The notes: generated by a model from the letters alone, not told the origin. A DNA stretch of 42,056 bases from Treponema sp. UBA6367 (GCA_002437725.1 DJRF01000007.1:1-42056), one strand, 5' to 3'. Positions 23,964 through 31,450 are shown, counted from the first letter of the stretch. Made by a program: numbers and translations.

Positions 23964-24156
23964 AGAAATCTATTCGGCTATTGCAAAAGCTAGAAAATCA
24001 AAGAATATTTCACAGCAGGAACTTTCAAGAATGACAGGAATCATTCAGGCTGATATAAGCAGAATTGAAAATGGCAAAGCAAATCCTACGATAAATGTTA
24101 TTACACGACTGGCGGATGCATTGGGAATAAGTCTTAATTTTTCTATTGATAACTAA
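23947..24156 (+). CDS. XRE-family helix-turn-helix protein of the zeta-toxin cassette
   Basis: The 69-aa protein is a single Cro/CI helix-turn-helix (AIAKARKSKNISQQELSRMTG, then QADISRIENGKANPTINVITRLADALG). Possible starts are GTG 23947, overlapping the toxin by 17 nt, or TTG 23952. It may repress the operon and could contribute to neutralisation, like the PezA DNA-binding domain, but it lacks a separate toxin-binding part. Its position after the toxin resembles a HigBA-like order. The next feature, 24 nt downstream, is repeat R3. Confidence 0.82.
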   Translation: MKLNDKEIYSAIAKARKSKNISQQELSRMTGIIQADISRIENGKANPTINVITRLADALGISLNFSIDN

Positions 24157-24179
24157 ATACTATATATAAATATTGATAG

Positions 24180-24251
24180 GTTGCAGGTTGACTTGGAAAA
24201 TTAATCAGTTATAATGTTCCCAGAAAATGACATTGAATGGCGGTTGTTGCA
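24180..24251 (+). CRISPR. CRISPR remnant: repeat R3, 30-nt spacer S2 and repeat stub R4
   Basis: R3 (24180-24215) is a complete 36-nt repeat starting GTTGCAGGTTGACTT and ending AATCAGTTATAAT. S2 is exactly 30 nt (24216-24245). R4 is only GTTGCA (24246-24251), where the array is joined to truncated cas9. R3 contains TTGACT (24188-24193), 16 nt, TATAAT (24210-24215), a near-consensus promoter pointing into S2 and antisense to cas9. The same repeat-30-stub pattern occurs at 22883-22961, which supports a true array. Confidence 0.8.
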
Positions 24252-25163
24252 AATTTCCTTAAAAGTTACCTTTTTATTTGAATCAAGAAGCTTTATGATT
24301 TCGTCCTGCCATTCGGGAAGAAGTTTTTTTGGTTTTCCGTTTGCAATAAAAGAAAGATTGAAGACCTCCTGCAAGATACGGATTTTCTGCGCACAAGGCA
24401 TTGCCTTGAACGTTCTTTCTTTTTCCGGCATATACTGGCAATTTCCACGTTCTTGGATTTTTAGCGGTCGCTGAAAGAAAATTTTATTGTAGATTCCGCT
24501 CCAGTCAACATCAGGATAAAACGGCTCTTGTTTTTGCCTTATTAAATTAAATTCTTCTATATAAAGCTGCCGCACAGGATAATAGTCCATTCTGTTTGGA
24601 GCAAAGCGAGTTCCGCCATTAGATTCCTTGGTTTTCCAAAGGAATTCTCCAAGAGTCCTATAGCCAGATTTTTTTATTGCATTTGAAAGATTTGAGCATT
24701 TTTCTGCCTGTATCAATTTTTCAGATTTTGAGTTTTCTTTTGTTTCGTTCTGAGAAGCGTCTTTTCTGTTGCTTTTAAATCCACGCCGTACAGAAAGATT
24801 GAACAAGACACGTCCAAGCTCAAACGGCTCAAGTTTTCCATCAAGAGCCTTTATGCGAAGCTCATAAGGATTCATAAATTTTAACGATTGGGCTTCATCT
24901 TTTTTAAGAGGAAGAAGACTTTGTTTTTGTAAAAGCCGGAAAGTATCTCTTCTGCGAAGTTTTCTTCTATAAATTATCCTTCGCTGCCTGCGTGCAGTTC
25001 TTCTTTCAACAGCAAGTGGTTCTTTTGATTTTGGATTTCTCCCGTCTGAAAAGATTCTTACGCCGAGATCTTCAAGTTTTTCAGGCTCGCTATTTTCATC
25101 AAGCGAATAAACAGCCCAGCCAATCGAATTTGTTCCTAAATCAAGCCCTAAACGATATTTCAT
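24201..25163 (-). pseudogene. cas9: Truncated type II-C cas9 (RuvC-I, bridge helix, part of REC)
   Basis: The ORF is 320 codons against about 1000-1100 in intact II-C Cas9. It keeps RuvC-I (LGLDLGTNSIGWAV, catalytic D8), the Arg-rich bridge helix (about residues 52-80: ERRTARRQRRIIYRRKLRRR) and part of the REC lobe (FFQRPLK, then ERGNCQYMPEKERTFKAMP). RuvC-II/III, HNH and the PAM-interacting domain are absent. Cas9-like sequence stops near KKVTFKEI. The last 15 or so codons come from repeat stub R4, spacer S2 and R3, with the stop inside R3. A GGAGA site and promoter (AGGCAA at 25205, ATTATA at 25181, minus strand) remain. Confidence 0.88.
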
Positions 25164-25226
25164 TAAAATCTCCAGCCAAAATTATATCACGGCTTATTAA
25201 ATGGAGGCAATTATTTTAGTAAACAT

Positions 25227-25256
25227 TTGACAAAGCATATTTCTTTATTATAAAAT
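25227..25256 (+). promoter_or_regulatory. tracrRNA promoter
   Basis: TTGACA (25227-25232) is followed after 16 nt by TATAAA (25249-25254), or after 18 nt by TAAAAT. The predicted start is near 25261-25263, just inside the anti-repeat. It diverges from the cas9 promoter. Confidence 0.7.
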
Positions 25257-25390
25257 ATTATTGCTGATTAATTTTTCTAGTCAACCTGCTAACAAGGAAT
25301 CTTTAAGATTCCGCAAAATGCTTATACATTCTTAGGAATGTGTACAGAAAAACTGAAAAAAGGGAGCTGCGGCTTCCTTTTTGTTTTTTA
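25257..25390 (+). ncRNA. Predicted tracrRNA
   Basis: The anti-repeat (25257-25293) is an imperfect reverse complement of repeat R3 (for example AGTCAACCTGC against GCAGGTTGACT), with the mismatches and one bulge expected of a tracrRNA. It is followed by hairpin GGAATCTTTAAGATTCC (25296-25312) and a second stem ACATTC/GAATGT (25326-25341). It ends in a strong rho-independent terminator, AAAAAGGGAGC TGCG GCTTCCTTTTT (25358-25383), then GTTTTTT. The 3' side of the anti-repeat pairs with the 5' side of the repeat, as required for type II guides. It lies divergent from cas9. All parts look intact. Confidence 0.82.
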
Positions 25391-25410
25391 AAGAAATGTG
25401 GCAGGGATTT

Positions 25411-25600
25411 GCATACCTGTCGGTATGCCGCGAGATTTTGCTTCGCAAAACTCGTTTATTTACGTGTGCGCTCACGCGCACGCCTGCACTTCGTGGCAGG
25501 GATAGGAGTGGCGGCGAAGCCGTTCCGAAGCATAGCGGAGGAATGGAGGCGGAAGCCGGAACCACGGATAGCCCGATTTTTGCGGAGCGGAGCGAAACAA
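25411..25600. repeat. Dispersed intergenic repeat block (hairpin and GC-rich elements)
   Basis: A hairpin GCATACC TGTC GGTATGC lies at 25411-25428. From 25432 to 25482 the sequence is nearly the same as 40810-40862 (sharing GCAAAACTCGTTTATTT and CGCGCAC). From about 25484 it resembles the blocks at 15187 and 35884 (GGCGGAAGCCGGAACC, AGCCCG). It separates the tracrRNA from the acetyltransferase gene. An ORF crossing it is judged spurious. Confidence 0.55.
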
Positions 25601-25672
25601 AAAGCCACCCGAAAAAATAAAAAAGGGAATTTGAAACTTTCTCACCGACTTTTTATGGATTATGGAGGAAAA

Positions 25673-26143
25673 ATGACAATACGAAGAGCGAACGAAAATG
25701 ACATTCCGAAGATTATCGACCTGCTTGGACAGGTTCTGCAGATTCACGCGGAAATCCGGCCGGACATTTTTATTCCGGGAACGACAAAATACACGGACGC
25801 CGAGCTTGAAGAAATGCTAAAGGACGAGGGAAAGCCGATTTATGTTGCCGCGGACGAAAACGACACTTGCGTAGGCTACGCTTTCTGCCAGATTCGGGAG
25901 CAGCCGTTTTCGAACAACATGGTTCAGTTCAAGTCGCTTTTTATTGACGACTTGTGCGTTGACAAAAGCACTAGAGGCCAGCACATCGGCGAAAAACTTT
26001 TCGAGCACGTCAAAAGCGAGGCGAAACGGCTTGGCTGCTACGAAGTAACGCTGAACGTTTGGGCTGGAAACACTTCGGCGGAAAAATTCTACGAGAAAAT
26101 GGGGCTCAAGACAAAAGAGCGGCAGCTGGAATATATTTTGTAA
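25673..26143 (+). CDS. GNAT-family N-acetyltransferase
   Basis: The ATG at 25673 has GGAGG just upstream; longer in-frame extension through the intergenic repeat is rejected. The 156-aa protein shows the RimI-like pattern: MTIRRANENDIPKIIDLL start, LFIDDLCVDKSTRGQHIGEKLFEHV (acetyl-CoA loop) and the AEKFYEKMGLK end motif. The acceptor is unknown. It ends 10 nt before the macrodomain gene and is probably co-transcribed with it. Confidence 0.85.
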   Translation: MTIRRANENDIPKIIDLLGQVLQIHAEIRPDIFIPGTTKYTDAELEEMLKDEGKPIYVAADENDTCVGYAFCQIREQPFSNNMVQFKSLFIDDLCVDKSTRGQHIGEKLFEHVKSEAKRLGCYEVTLNVWAGNTSAEKFYEKMGLKTKERQLEYIL

Positions 26144-26153
26144 GGCGGACAAA

Positions 26154-26960
26154 ATGACACAGACCGAACGATGCGAATGGCTCATAAAATATCTTCTGAA
26201 CGAGCCTGATTCTCCAGATGAATACAAGAATATTGAACTTCCGCCGCACGATGACGAAGCCGCTCAAAAGGACTTGCTTCGCTCGCTTATGAACGTGCGC
26301 CCGCCACGTCCTGTTTCCAACGAGTTCTTGAAAATTCAGGACGAATACTTAACCGAACGCAACAAAGAGCGCGGAATCACCGATGTCGCCACGCTGAAAA
26401 ACGTTCCGGCGGACAAAAAACTTTTTCTGTGGCAGGGCGACATTACAACTCTGAACGCGGATGCAATCGTGAATGCCGCGAATTCCGCTCTGCTCGGCTG
26501 CTTTGCTCCGCTCCATGCGTGCATCGACAACTGCATCCACACTTTCGCAGGAGTTCAGCTTCGCCTCGCATGCAACGAGATTATGCAGAAACAGGGCTCG
26601 CCTGAAAAAACTGGAAGCGCGAAAATCACTCAGGCTTTCAACCTGCCTTCAAAATACGTTCTTCACACGGTCGGCCCGATAATCCGCGCTACAGTAACCG
26701 AACGCGACAAAATCCAGCTCGCCTCGTGCTACACAAGCTGCCTGAACCTTGCCGCAAAAAACGGACTTGAAAGCGTTGCGTTCTGCTGCATTTCGACAGG
26801 CGTCTTCAGATTTCCGCAGAATCGCGCCGCCCAAATCGCTGTAAAAAACGTAAAAGACTGGCTTGACGAAAACAAAAATTCAAGCGTAAAAAAAGTGATT
26901 TTCAACGTTTTTTTCAGCAAGGACTTGGACCTTTACAAGAAAATATTGGAAAGAATATAA
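26154..26960 (+). CDS. Zinc-type macrodomain protein-ADP-ribose hydrolase
   Basis: The 268-aa protein has an N-terminal helical extension (residues 1-88) and a macrodomain (from LFLWQGDITTLNADAIVNAANSALLG). The loop GCFAPLHACIDNCIH (near 115-129) is typical of the SirTM-linked macrodomain class that carries a zinc ion; C116, H121 and C123 are candidate ligands. A FNLPSKYVLHTVGPI strand and CISTGVFRFPQ loop complete the ADP-ribose site. These enzymes remove ADP-ribose added by SirTM. The partner SirTM gene lies 15 kb away at 10545, an unusual separation. Confidence 0.85.
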   Translation: MTQTERCEWLIKYLLNEPDSPDEYKNIELPPHDDEAAQKDLLRSLMNVRPPRPVSNEFLKIQDEYLTERNKERGITDVATLKNVPADKKLFLWQGDITTLNADAIVNAANSALLGCFAPLHACIDNCIHTFAGVQLRLACNEIMQKQGSPEKTGSAKITQAFNLPSKYVLHTVGPIIRATVTERDKIQLASCYTSCLNLAAKNGLESVAFCCISTGVFRFPQNRAAQIAVKNVKDWLDENKNSSVKKVIFNVFFSKDLDLYKKILERI

Positions 26961-26986
26961 GGTCGAAAATCGAGTTTTTTGTAAAG

Positions 26987-27075
26987 TTATAAAAAACTCA
27001 AAATTCAGGCTATTTATCCAAAATTTTGAGTTTTTAGGAAAATGAACAAAAGCGTAACCGAATTTACAATTTATA
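26987..27075. repeat. Inverted repeat (terminator-like) and dispersed element
   Basis: AAAAAACTCAAAATT (26991-27005) pairs with AATTTTGAGTTTTT (27022-27035), a good rho-independent terminator shape for the macrodomain operon. The following stretch, with ACAAAAGCGTAA (to about 27074), recurs near 37101-37150, and the first half recurs near 37268-37296. The rest, 27076-27264, is leader DNA with no gene I can support. Confidence 0.55.
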
Positions 27076-27264
27076 AAAAACTCGACAACTTGGCTATTTT
27101 AATCATTTTTTTTAATCTTTGCACAATCTTAACATTTTCAATAAAAAAACTTTAAATAGAAATTCTACTATGTCGATGTCAAAAGCAGACAGGAGTGCGG
27201 AATAGATGCTTGAGCGTCAAAGTCCGTTCAGAAACTACATCTGTTTTATGGCAAGGGAAAATCT

Positions 27265-27831
27265 ATGAAAAAAACAATTTTAACTCTAGGTGTATCGGCA
27301 TTGGTTGCAGCGGCTGTTTTCGCCCAGGAAGTTGCTCCTTCTTTATCGCCTCTTGGAGAAATTAGCGCAAATGAAAATGCCGGGATAAGCTCAAATCAGG
27401 AGGCGGTTTCTGAAAATGCAGATGACAAGATTCTTTCTGCTCAGGAAATTTCAAAGTCGATTGAGGAAGTTGATGGAATAAAAGTATTCGCCAATATCCT
27501 TAAAAATTCTTCAGACAAAGTAAAGGATGTTGATTCTGATTCTGGCGTTACGGTTCTTGCTCCAATTGACGCAATTGCCGATACAGAAAAAATTATCCAG
27601 AATATTTCTGACTATATAGTTCCTGAAAAGCTTACAAAGGAAAACCTTGAGACAAAGAGTTCTGTTCAGACTCTTTCGGGAAAAACACTTCCTGTTGAAG
27701 TAAAGGATTCTGCTATTCTTATAAACAACGTTGAAGTTGCAGGACTTGCTGACAGCGCGGACGACAAGGTTGCGGTTCTTCGCCTTGCAAATAACTTTAG
27801 CGAAGAAGCTTCTTTAGTTCTTGCAAAATAA
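27265..27831 (+). CDS. Exported FAS1-like (fasciclin-type) protein
   Basis: The 188-aa protein has a signal peptide (TILTLGVSALVAAAVFAQ) and a degenerate fasciclin domain at residues about 70-175: IKVFANILKN, then TVLAPIDAI, YIVPEKLTKENL, VQTLSGKTLPVEV and ILINNVEV. FAS1 domains mediate adhesion or matrix contacts. There is one domain, shorter than the usual 130-140 aa. It is followed 32 nt later by a small lipoprotein. Surface or periplasmic location is likely; no partner is known. Confidence 0.72.
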   Translation: MKKTILTLGVSALVAAAVFAQEVAPSLSPLGEISANENAGISSNQEAVSENADDKILSAQEISKSIEEVDGIKVFANILKNSSDKVKDVDSDSGVTVLAPIDAIADTEKIIQNISDYIVPEKLTKENLETKSSVQTLSGKTLPVEVKDSAILINNVEVAGLADSADDKVAVLRLANNFSEEASLVLAK

Positions 27832-27863
27832 AAAATCGATTTTGAATAATTCTGGAGGAAAAT

Positions 27864-28121
27864 ATGAAAACAACAACAAAAACTTTTATCGCTGTATCAA
27901 TGGTTGGATTTGCCGCAATGATGTTCTCTTGTGTGGGAACTAAAAAAGAAGCCTCTTCTGTACAAGAAGCTACACCTGCTGTTCAAGAACAGTTAGATAG
28001 TGCGACAACATCAGAAGCTCCTTTGCAAGAAGATTCTAGCTCTGTGGAAAATGAAAACACAAGCTCTGCTCAAAGCGAAGCTCCAGAATCTAGCGATGCT
28101 TCTGCTCCAGTTGCAGAGTAA
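27864..28121 (+). CDS. Small Ser/Glu-rich lipoprotein
   Basis: The 85-aa precursor has a signal peptide (TFIAVSMVGFAAMMFSC) with the lipid Cys at residue 20. The mature protein is low complexity, rich in Ser, Glu and Ala with no predicted fold. It has a GGAGG ribosome-binding site. It pairs with the FAS1-like gene and probably shares its transcript, ending at the hairpins near 28136-28254. I do not recognise a function. Confidence 0.65.
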   Translation: MKTTTKTFIAVSMVGFAAMMFSCVGTKKEASSVQEATPAVQEQLDSATTSEAPLQEDSSSVENENTSSAQSEAPESSDASAPVAE

Positions 28122-28135
28122 AAATTTGCTAAAAT

Positions 28136-28254
28136 TGGCAGAAAGTCGATTTTTTAAATTATTAAAAAATCAACTTTCGCCAGCAGAAATCAAACTGAAA
28201 AACGGATTGTGAGTTTTGTTTGTGCAAAAGTTTTTCAGTTTGGTTTTTGTTTTT
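28136..28254 (+). terminator. Two consecutive hairpins, the second followed by T-runs
   Basis: The first is a long imperfect stem (TGGCAGAAAGT near 28136 with ACTTTCGCCA near 28173). The second, AAACTGAAAAAC (28192-28203) with GTTTTTCAGTTT (28230-28241), is followed by GGTTTTTGTTTTT. Together they should end the FAS1/lipoprotein transcript. Confidence 0.65.
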
Positions 28255-28352
28255 AACTTTTAATAGATTTATAACCGTTTTTGTATCTTGAAATCGTATT
28301 TTGCATTTATATATAATATATATAGAAGAAAATCACGTACTTGAGGATTAAA

Positions 28353-29297
28353 ATGAAATCATCTCGTTTTTTTTGTTTAACGTTTGCATCTTTTTTTATT
28401 TTTGGAGGCGCGGAAGTTTTTCCGCAAAACACGGTTTCAGTTTCAAAAAATACATTGGCTACCTCTCCTAAATTCAGCGGCTCGCCTTTTTGTGTGACAG
28501 AATATCGAGGAGCTTCTCCGGACAGCCTGAAAAAATATAGTGTTCTTGAATTTGCGGACGGGCGGATTTCAAAGGAAAGGCAGTTTGGCGACGACGGCTC
28601 TGAAAAAACTATTGTTGAAAGAAAATTTCTTGATGACGGAAAGATTTCAGAAATCACCGGGCTTGACTCGTCAAAAAACGTGAAGTGGCGTTATTCCTAC
28701 GGCTACGACGAAAAGGGGCTTCTTGCAAGCGAGACTTCTTATTCAGGAAGCGGCGAGGTTGAGTGGCGTGCGGAATATTCCTACAATGAAAAATCCAGGC
28801 TTTCTGAATGCAGGACTTATTCTGCCGCAGGCGCGCTGAACTTTACTGAAAAATACATCTACACCGAGGATGGACGCGTAAAAGATTATTCCTCGTTCTA
28901 TGCTGACGGAAAACTTTTCAAGCGCGTTGAATATATCTACAATGCGGACTCCACTTTGGCGCAGGAAAAAAACTATGACGCAAGCGGATTTTACGAGAGC
29001 GTGAACTATTCGTATTCAAACGGAAAGACTTCTGCGGTAAGGACGCTCGGCGCGGACGGAAGCCTGAAAACTGAGGAGACGCGGACTTTTTCTGCAGGAA
29101 ATATGATTCGCTCGGTTCTAAAAAATGCGGAAGGAAAAACTGTCTCTGAAAAAGAATTCTTCTACGATTGGAAAGGAAACTGTGCCATGGAAAAAAATCC
29201 GTCTGGAATCATCGTGCGGAATTTTCTGTACAATGCGCCAGTTTCATCATCTTCTGCGGCTTCTGCTTCATCTTCATCTGAAAAAAAGGAAAACTGA
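28353..29297 (+). CDS. Exported YD/RHS-like repeat protein
   Basis: The ATG at 28353 has GAGGA upstream. The 314-aa precursor has a signal peptide (FFCLTFASFFIFGGAEVFPQ). The mature part consists of about nine diverged beta-repeat units with YSYGYDEKG, YSYNEKS, YIYTEDG, YIYNADS, YSYSNG and FYDWKGN cores, like YD repeats and the MORN-like toxin-associated forms. It ends in a Ser-rich low-complexity tail. Probably a periplasmic binding or scaffold protein. It directly precedes a two-component system (stop 2 nt before that ATG), so it may be the input or output of that pathway. Confidence 0.65.
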   Translation: MKSSRFFCLTFASFFIFGGAEVFPQNTVSVSKNTLATSPKFSGSPFCVTEYRGASPDSLKKYSVLEFADGRISKERQFGDDGSEKTIVERKFLDDGKISEITGLDSSKNVKWRYSYGYDEKGLLASETSYSGSGEVEWRAEYSYNEKSRLSECRTYSAAGALNFTEKYIYTEDGRVKDYSSFYADGKLFKRVEYIYNADSTLAQEKNYDASGFYESVNYSYSNGKTSAVRTLGADGSLKTEETRTFSAGNMIRSVLKNAEGKTVSEKEFFYDWKGNCAMEKNPSGIIVRNFLYNAPVSSSSAASASSSSEKKEN

Positions 29298-29299
29298 AA

Positions 29300-30001
29300 A
29301 TGGCCTGCGTGATAATTGTTGAGGACAACTCGCTGATTCGCGATGCGGTTTCTGGCTACCTAAAGCTTGACGGCTACAAGACGCTTGAATTCGGCGGAGT
29401 TTCGGGCGTTCTGGACGCGGTAAAAAGGGAGACGGCCGACCTTGCGATTCTTGACGTTATGCTCCCCGACGGAAGCGGATTCGCGCTCGCAAAGGAAATA
29501 AGGGCTGCAAGCGATATTCCTCTGATTTTTTTGACCGCAAAAGATTCCGAATCAGACAGAATCTTGGGATTTGAGCTTGGCGCGGACGACTACATCTGCA
29601 AGCCTTTTTCGGCAAAGGAGCTTGTTCTTCGGGTTCACGCGCTTTTAAGAAGAAGCGGAAAAGGGGACAACGGAAAAAGCGCTGCTTCGGGCGAATGGCA
29701 GAGCGGCAACTCGACCGTTCTTATTGACGAGGCGAAGCACAGCGTCAGCGTTGACGGAAACGCTGCGGAGCTTACTTCAACAGAATGGAAAATCCTCTTG
29801 TATCTTGCGTCGAACGCGGGGCAGGTTGTCTCGCGCGAGCAGCTTTTGGGCGAGTGCCTGAATTATTTTTTTGAAGGCTCGGAGCGCACGATAGACACTC
29901 ACATGGCGAACCTGCGCTCAAAAATCGGGCAGCGGTGGATTTCAACCGTAAGGGGCTTCGGCTACAGGTTCAGCGGAATAAAGGCGGATTCCAAAAAGTA
30001 G
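29300..30001 (+). CDS. OmpR-family response regulator
   Basis: The 233-aa protein has a receiver domain (VIIVEDNSLIRDAV, phospho-acceptor D52 in AILDVMLPDG, LTAK, and the KPFS motif) and a C-terminal winged helix (LTSTEWKILLYLASNAGQVVSREQLLGE, TIDTHMANLRSKIG, VRGFGYRF). It follows the YD-repeat gene and precedes the sensor kinase by 3 nt, forming one operon. Its targets are not visible here. Confidence 0.93.
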   Translation: MACVIIVEDNSLIRDAVSGYLKLDGYKTLEFGGVSGVLDAVKRETADLAILDVMLPDGSGFALAKEIRAASDIPLIFLTAKDSESDRILGFELGADDYICKPFSAKELVLRVHALLRRSGKGDNGKSAASGEWQSGNSTVLIDEAKHSVSVDGNAAELTSTEWKILLYLASNAGQVVSREQLLGECLNYFFEGSERTIDTHMANLRSKIGQRWISTVRGFGYRFSGIKADSKK

Positions 30002-30004
30002 AAA

Positions 30005-31363
30005 ATGAAGTCGATTTTTGCACGGATTCTTACAGGATTTATCGCCGCCTCGTTTGCCGTAATCGCCGCGATGTCGGTCATTTTCACAGTGTCGGTGAGC
30101 CGCTCGATAAACGACTGGAACGCGGACAAAAGGGACGACTTTGTCTCTCTGATTCTTCCGGCAATCTCAAAGACGTACAGGCTTACGGGAAGCCTTTCCG
30201 CCTCCGAGCTTGAAAAAGCCGTAATGCCTTACACGACGGATTCCCTTTACATCTACATTTTTGACGGAAACAAAAAGCCGGTTCTTCTTCTTGAAAAAGG
30301 AAAGGTCAGCACGCAGGACGAAGTTGAAAAATCTGTCGGCTCGCTTTCAACTTTTCTTTCGCTTAATTCGCCTGTCCAGATAAAGGACGGCGGCGAGACA
30401 ATCGGCTATCTTTGCGCGGACAACGTGGGATTCCTTGCGTACAAGGCGAACAGAATTTTTGTCTCTACAATGGAAAAAGGGCTTTTTGCAGGAATCGCTC
30501 TTGCAGTTTCAATCACGATTGCTCTTTCCGTGCTGATTTCGACGATGCTCTCAAAAAAAGCGCGCTCTCTTGCTGACTACATCTCTTCCCCGGATCTGAT
30601 GAAAAAGGACATGGCGGCTCTTGGTGTGAACGAGTTTGACAGGATTTTGGATTCGGTCAAAAAGCTGAAGACACGACTTTTGCACGAGGAAACTTTGCGC
30701 CGGCAGTGGATGCAGGACATCTCGCACGATTTGCGCACTCCGCTTACGGCGGTGAAAATGCAGGTTGAGGGAATGAACGATGGAGTTCTTGAGGCGACAG
30801 CTGAGCGTTTTTCCGCCCTTTATTCCGAGCTTACGCTGATTGAAAAGCTCGTTTGGAATCTTCAGGACTTGAGCCGCTTTGAGTCCCCGGAAATGAAAAT
30901 CTCGCCTGCGGACGTGAACGCATGGAAATTTGCAGACGATGTCTCATCCCGGTTCGCGCTTCTTGCACAAAAAAAGAACATAAAATTCAGCGTGGAGAAG
31001 AAATGCGCTGAAGATTTTGACTTTAAGGCAGACCCGCTTCTTCTTATGCGGTGCGTCTCGAACCTTCTTCAGAACGCGTTCCAGTACACGGCGGAAGACG
31101 GCGAGGTTGTGCTTGAAATTGAAAAGGCTTTTGAAGATCGCGTGAAAATCTCCGTTATGAACACAGGCGCAATTAGCGAGGAAGACATTCCCCACGTTTT
31201 CGATCGGCTTTACCGCGGCGACCGCTCAAGAAGCACGGCAGGCTCAGGGCTTGGCCTTTCAATCGCGCAGGCAATCGCAAGCCTCCACGGCGGAAAAATC
31301 GAAGTGCAGAACACGACGAACGAAAGGGGAGAGAATTGCGTGTGCTTTTCGGCGGTGGTGTAA
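30005..31363 (+). CDS. Membrane sensor histidine kinase
   Basis: The 452-aa protein has a first membrane helix (residues about 8-30), a periplasmic sensing region of about 120 aa, and a second helix (about 158-182). A HAMP-like linker follows, then the HisKA dimerisation domain (DISHDLRTPLTAVKMQ, H241) and ATPase domain (NLLQNAFQY N-box, DIPHVFDRLYRGD, GSGLGLSIAQAI). It pairs with the upstream OmpR-type regulator. The periplasmic sensor region has no named domain that I recognise. Confidence 0.92.
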   Translation: MKSIFARILTGFIAASFAVIAAMSVIFTVSVSRSINDWNADKRDDFVSLILPAISKTYRLTGSLSASELEKAVMPYTTDSLYIYIFDGNKKPVLLLEKGKVSTQDEVEKSVGSLSTFLSLNSPVQIKDGGETIGYLCADNVGFLAYKANRIFVSTMEKGLFAGIALAVSITIALSVLISTMLSKKARSLADYISSPDLMKKDMAALGVNEFDRILDSVKKLKTRLLHEETLRRQWMQDISHDLRTPLTAVKMQVEGMNDGVLEATAERFSALYSELTLIEKLVWNLQDLSRFESPEMKISPADVNAWKFADDVSSRFALLAQKKNIKFSVEKKCAEDFDFKADPLLLMRCVSNLLQNAFQYTAEDGEVVLEIEKAFEDRVKISVMNTGAISEEDIPHVFDRLYRGDRSRSTAGSGLGLSIAQAIASLHGGKIEVQNTTNERGENCVCFSAVV

Positions 31364-31450
31364 GGTTTGAAAAATTGCGTGCGGTCGGGGAACATGAAAA
31401 AATAAACCGAACAAACCAGATTTGTAATTTTTAAGCAGACTTTAAAATTC

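Noticed and set aside
22883..24215. Repeats R1 and R3 as terminal repeats of a transposon carrying the toxin cassette
   Set aside because: They are direct, not inverted, each is followed by exactly 30 nt and a repeat stub, there is no transposase, and a matching anti-repeat and cas9 are adjacent.
25257..25293. Counting this as a further array repeat in inverted orientation
   Set aside because: It has the mismatches and bulge of an anti-repeat, its own promoter, and is followed by hairpins and a terminator, so tracrRNA explains it better.
25340..25672. N-terminal extension of the GNAT ORF through the repeat block
   Set aside because: The extension is basic, Cys/Arg-rich translation of an intergenic repeat; a clear GGAGG site precedes the ATG at 25673.
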